A stretch of 64,000 bases of DNA from Candidatus Binataceae bacterium (GTDB lineage: Bacteria; Desulfobacterota; Binatia; Binatales; Binataceae), in the NCBI GenBank assembly GCA_035294265.1, contig DATGLK010000104.1, positions 1 to 64,000 of the forward strand. The letters run 5' to 3'. The notes under the pieces were generated by a model. It searched no databases and was not told the DNA's origin. It was given only the letters and a program-made list of their open reading frames with translations. The translations under genes were made by a program, and so were the position numbers. Shown here piece by piece: positions 61,633 to 64,000 of this stretch. The stretch's first letter is position 1. Each line of letters starts with the position of its first letter.

Positions 61633-62928
61633 TCAAGTCAATAGCGCAACCGCCACCACCTCCAGGTGATGAGTGTTGGGAAAAAAGTCGAACCCGCGCA
61701 CACTTTCCAGCCGATAGCCCTGTTCGCACAGCAAGCGCAAATCACGCACCACGGTGGCGCAGTCGCATGATACGTACACCACTTGGCGTGGGCGCAAGCG
61801 CCCCAACGAGGCCATCAGGGGACGGGCACCGCCGCGCGGTGGATCGAGCAGCGCGAGGTCCGGGCGATAGCCCGCGCGCAGCAAAAACGGCGCTAGTTCC
61901 GCCGCCCGCATCGCCACGAAACGGACGGGCAGAGCCAACCTGCGCGCGTTGCGCTCGGCGGCCTCGATCGCCAGTGCGTCTGCATCCACCCCCAAGACCT
62001 CCAGCCCGCGCCGGGCCAGTGGCAAGCTGAAATTGCCCGCGCCGCAATAAAGGTCCAGCACCTTGCGCGCATCCGCCTGCGCTACGCGCTCGAGCACCGC
62101 CGCGATCAAAGCACGATTAGCTTGGTGATTGACCTGGCTGAAGGCATCGGCCGCCAGCCGCAATTCCAGGCCCGGTTCCAATTCCAAGCTGGTCTCGACC
62201 TCGCCCACCGCGATCCGCCGATCGCGCGCCCGCACAACCAGCCCCGCCAGCCCCGCTTGCGCGATCGCCCTGGTCGCACGTGTTTGGTCCTGCTCCTGAG
62301 CGCGCCGATTAAGGATCGCCACCGCGACCGGACCCACTCCCGCAGCCACCAGTTCCAGCTCTTCACATCCGGGCAAGGCCGCGACCACAGCTCTAGCGAC
62401 GTCGAGATTGAGCTCGGGCACGGTTAGCAGGCATTGGTCGATCGGGACCAAATCGTTGGTGCCCGTACGGTAGAATCCAAGCAGGCCCGCCGAACTTACT
62501 TGCAGCCGCACCCGCGCCCGATAGCCGAATTCGCGCGGCGCGGGTTGCACCAGATCGTTGGTCTGCAAGCGCAGGCCCAATCCGCGCTCGAATTGCTGGG
62601 CGAGCAGCCGCCCCTTGGCCGCGAGCTGGGCCGGATATACGACTTGCTGCCAGTCACAGCCGCCGCATCGGGGAAGGAAAGGACAGGGCGGAGAGCGGCG
62701 CGCCGGCGCCGGCTCGATCACGCGCCGTAGCGTGGCGAGCGCGTAAGTACCTCGATCGCGCTCGATCTCGGCCTCGATCAGATCGCCCGGCACCGTCCCC
62801 GGGACCATCAGCACTCGGCCCTGATAGCGCCCTAGGCCGAAAGGACCGCTCAACTCCTCGATCGCCACTTCGACCCGAGCCGGGCGAAGGCGCTCGACGA
62901 CGGCAGGCATGGTTTTGGACCCGCTCAC
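61633..62928 (-). CDS. RlmD/TrmA-type tRNA/rRNA m5U methyltransferase
   Basis: 431 residues from GTG 62928 (ATG 62910 is an alternative). A TRAM-like N-terminus (VEVAIEELSGPFGLGRYQGR, then LMVPGTVPGDLIEAEI) is followed by the iron-sulphur region CPFLPRCGGCDWQQ, the SAM-binding YCGAGNFSLPLARRGLEVLGVD and the catalytic segments LLDPPRGGAR and YVSCDCATVVRDL. It methylates the C5 of a uridine; the RlmD (23S rRNA) versus TrmA (tRNA) choice is not fixed by what is seen. The length is slightly below RlmD. Confidence 0.87.
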   Translation of the reverse strand: MSGSKTMPAVVERLRPARVEVAIEELSGPFGLGRYQGRVLMVPGTVPGDLIEAEIERDRGTYALATLRRVIEPAPARRSPPCPFLPRCGGCDWQQVVYPAQLAAKGRLLAQQFERGLGLRLQTNDLVQPAPREFGYRARVRLQVSSAGLLGFYRTGTNDLVPIDQCLLTVPELNLDVARAVVAALPGCEELELVAAGVGPVAVAILNRRAQEQDQTRATRAIAQAGLAGLVVRARDRRIAVGEVETSLELEPGLELRLAADAFSQVNHQANRALIAAVLERVAQADARKVLDLYCGAGNFSLPLARRGLEVLGVDADALAIEAAERNARRLALPVRFVAMRAAELAPFLLRAGYRPDLALLDPPRGGARPLMASLGRLRPRQVVYVSCDCATVVRDLRLLCEQGYRLESVRGFDFFPNTHHLEVVAVALLT

Positions 62929-63016
62929 GCACTTATAATCCTACCCCATAGCGTTCCGAGATTCGACGGAGCGGACCAAATGGTGGCCATGCAGGCGGGG
63001 TCAGGGGAAAGCGCCA

Positions 63017-64000
63017 GTGAGCAGTGAAACCATCGAGACTTTGATCGAGGCACAAGTACAGGGGGACGAGGCGCGGGTGCTCAAGCTATTCGCGGCACGC
63101 CTGTTCGTGCGAATGCCACCGGAGTTAGCACGCCGCCTGCTTGACGAAGAAGCCCTGGAGCTGGCGCGAGCAGGGCTGGATTTCTTCGCGAGTCGCACCG
63201 ATAACCCCACTCTGGCGCTGCGCGAGCAGAGGCTGGGCGGGCAACTCCATAGCGTGGTGCAGGTAGCGATGCGCGACGGCGCCTTTATCGTCGATAGCAT
63301 TCGCAACTATCTTCATGAGGTTTCACTCACCCCACTTGCGCTCCTCCATCCAGTCTTCGGCGTGGCCCGCGACGGCGAGGGCAAGCTGGCAAGTTTCGAA
63401 CTGGCCAGCGTGCGCGAAAGCCGGGAGGCATATGTCGCGGCCGTGCTGGAAGAGAAGTTGGATCAGGTCGCGGCCAACCGCCTACTCGCCGCACTGGCGC
63501 CGCGCCTGCGCGAGGTGGCCGCTGCAACTGCCGATTTCGCGCCGATGAGCGCGCGCTGCTTGCAACTGTGCGAGGAATTGGCGCGCGCCCGCGAATTGAT
63601 CGAGGTGCGCGATTTTTTGCGTTGGATGGCAGGCGGGGGCTGGATTTTCCTGGGCTACCGTCACTACGAGCTGGACCGCGACCATCAATTAAACGAACAG
63701 CGCGACGCCTCCCTGGGCATCTTGCGCGCTCCAGTGCGTGAGTTGGGCGGCTTGGAGCATTACGAGCGGGAGTGGCTGTTCACTGGCCCTCGGGTGATTG
63801 TGGGCAAAAGCCGCCAACCTGCGTTCGTGCACCGCACCGATCTGATGGACGAAATTCTCATTCGCCGGGGCGTCAACGGCGCGGTCAGCGGCTTCGAGCA
63901 CTTCCTGGGGCTGTTCACCACCAAGGCGGCAAGCGAGGAGGCCGCCCAAGTGCCCCTGCTGCGCGACAAACTGCGCCAGTTGCTGCAACGCGAGCAATTG
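63017..64000 (+). CDS. NAD-dependent glutamate dehydrogenase, large (GDH-180 type), 5' part
   Basis: Starting at GTG 63017, the frame is open to the window end (328 codons), with no stop in view. The N-terminal part matches the regulatory domain of the large bacterial enzyme, with RLFVRMPPELARRLLD, DGAFIVDSIRNYLHEV (ACT-like), FLRWMAGGGWIFLGYRHYEL and the GPRVIVGKSRQPAFVHRTDLMDEI pattern. The catalytic half lies outside the window. It deaminates glutamate to 2-oxoglutarate with NAD+. Confidence 0.85.
   Translation, partial: MSSETIETLIEAQVQGDEARVLKLFAARLFVRMPPELARRLLDEEALELARAGLDFFASRTDNPTLALREQRLGGQLHSVVQVAMRDGAFIVDSIRNYLHEVSLTPLALLHPVFGVARDGEGKLASFELASVRESREAYVAAVLEEKLDQVAANRLLAALAPRLREVAAATADFAPMSARCLQLCEELARARELIEVRDFLRWMAGGGWIFLGYRHYELDRDHQLNEQRDASLGILRAPVRELGGLEHYEREWLFTGPRVIVGKSRQPAFVHRTDLMDEILIRRGVNGAVSGFEHFLGLFTTKAASEEAAQVPLLRDKLRQLLQREQL

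Overview
The window is 64 kb of high-GC, densely coded bacterial DNA. It holds no transposase, integrase, phage gene or CRISPR array. The gene content (DUF1329 exported proteins, an RpoH-type sigma factor with the QRKLFF box, LigJ/HpcH-type aromatic catabolism and many Rieske oxygenases) suggests an uncultured aerobic or facultative soil-type bacterium from a deltaproteobacterial-like or Binatota-like lineage. That placement is an inference and is not proven here.

Region 1 (1-20 kb) is mostly housekeeping and envelope: a DUF1329 fragment, small exported proteins, a YceI-like protein, a MetE-C-type methyltransferase, a CinA-N/MoaB-type protein, rpoH, rpoZ, otsB-otsA, a 1-Cys peroxiredoxin, a class II aldolase, an FAD monooxygenase, a complete DUF1329 protein, an MFS permease, an Npt-like exchanger and an aldo/keto reductase. 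Hidden here is a probable selenoprotein. An ArsC/Spx-like gene (3479-3829) is interrupted only by one in-frame TGA, at the first position of a Cys-x-x-Cys motif, and a hairpin follows the TGA.

Region 2 (20-25.5 kb) is a ring-cleavage module: a LigB-type extradiol dioxygenase, a LigJ-type hydratase/amidohydrolase and an HpcH/HpaI aldolase, then ilvD.

Region 3 (25.5-42.5 kb) is the most striking part: thirteen consecutive same-strand genes for Rieske non-haem iron oxygenases (labelled RHO-A to RHO-M by coordinate, transcribed from M towards A). A fourteenth relative (RHO-N) lies 12 kb away at 54.8-56.0 kb. All fourteen carry every recognisable cluster and metal ligand of the Rieske motif and the E-x3-D-x2-H-x4-H helix. 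Residues 63-102 are identical in all fourteen, while the catalytic domains differ widely. Silent sites inside this constant block are shuffled between copies, which points to recombination or gene conversion. No reductase or ferredoxin gene accompanies the array.

Region 4 (42.7-56 kb) holds a Cys/Met PLP enzyme, an MHS-type permease, thioredoxin, a flippase-like membrane protein, tRNA-Ser(GGA), pstS-pstC-pstA without an adjacent pstB, two further Rieske oxygenases of ordinary sequence, a dihydrolipoamide-dehydrogenase-like flavoprotein, and RHO-N.

Region 5 (56-64 kb) holds two tandem BamE-like small envelope proteins with an outer-membrane porin, a Memo-family protein divergent from a small Rieske protein, an RlmD/TrmA-type RNA methyltransferase, and the start of an NAD-dependent glutamate dehydrogenase cut by the window end.

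Taken together, the array and the ring-cleavage genes suggest broad oxidative attack on aromatic or related compounds. The substrates cannot be read from sequence.
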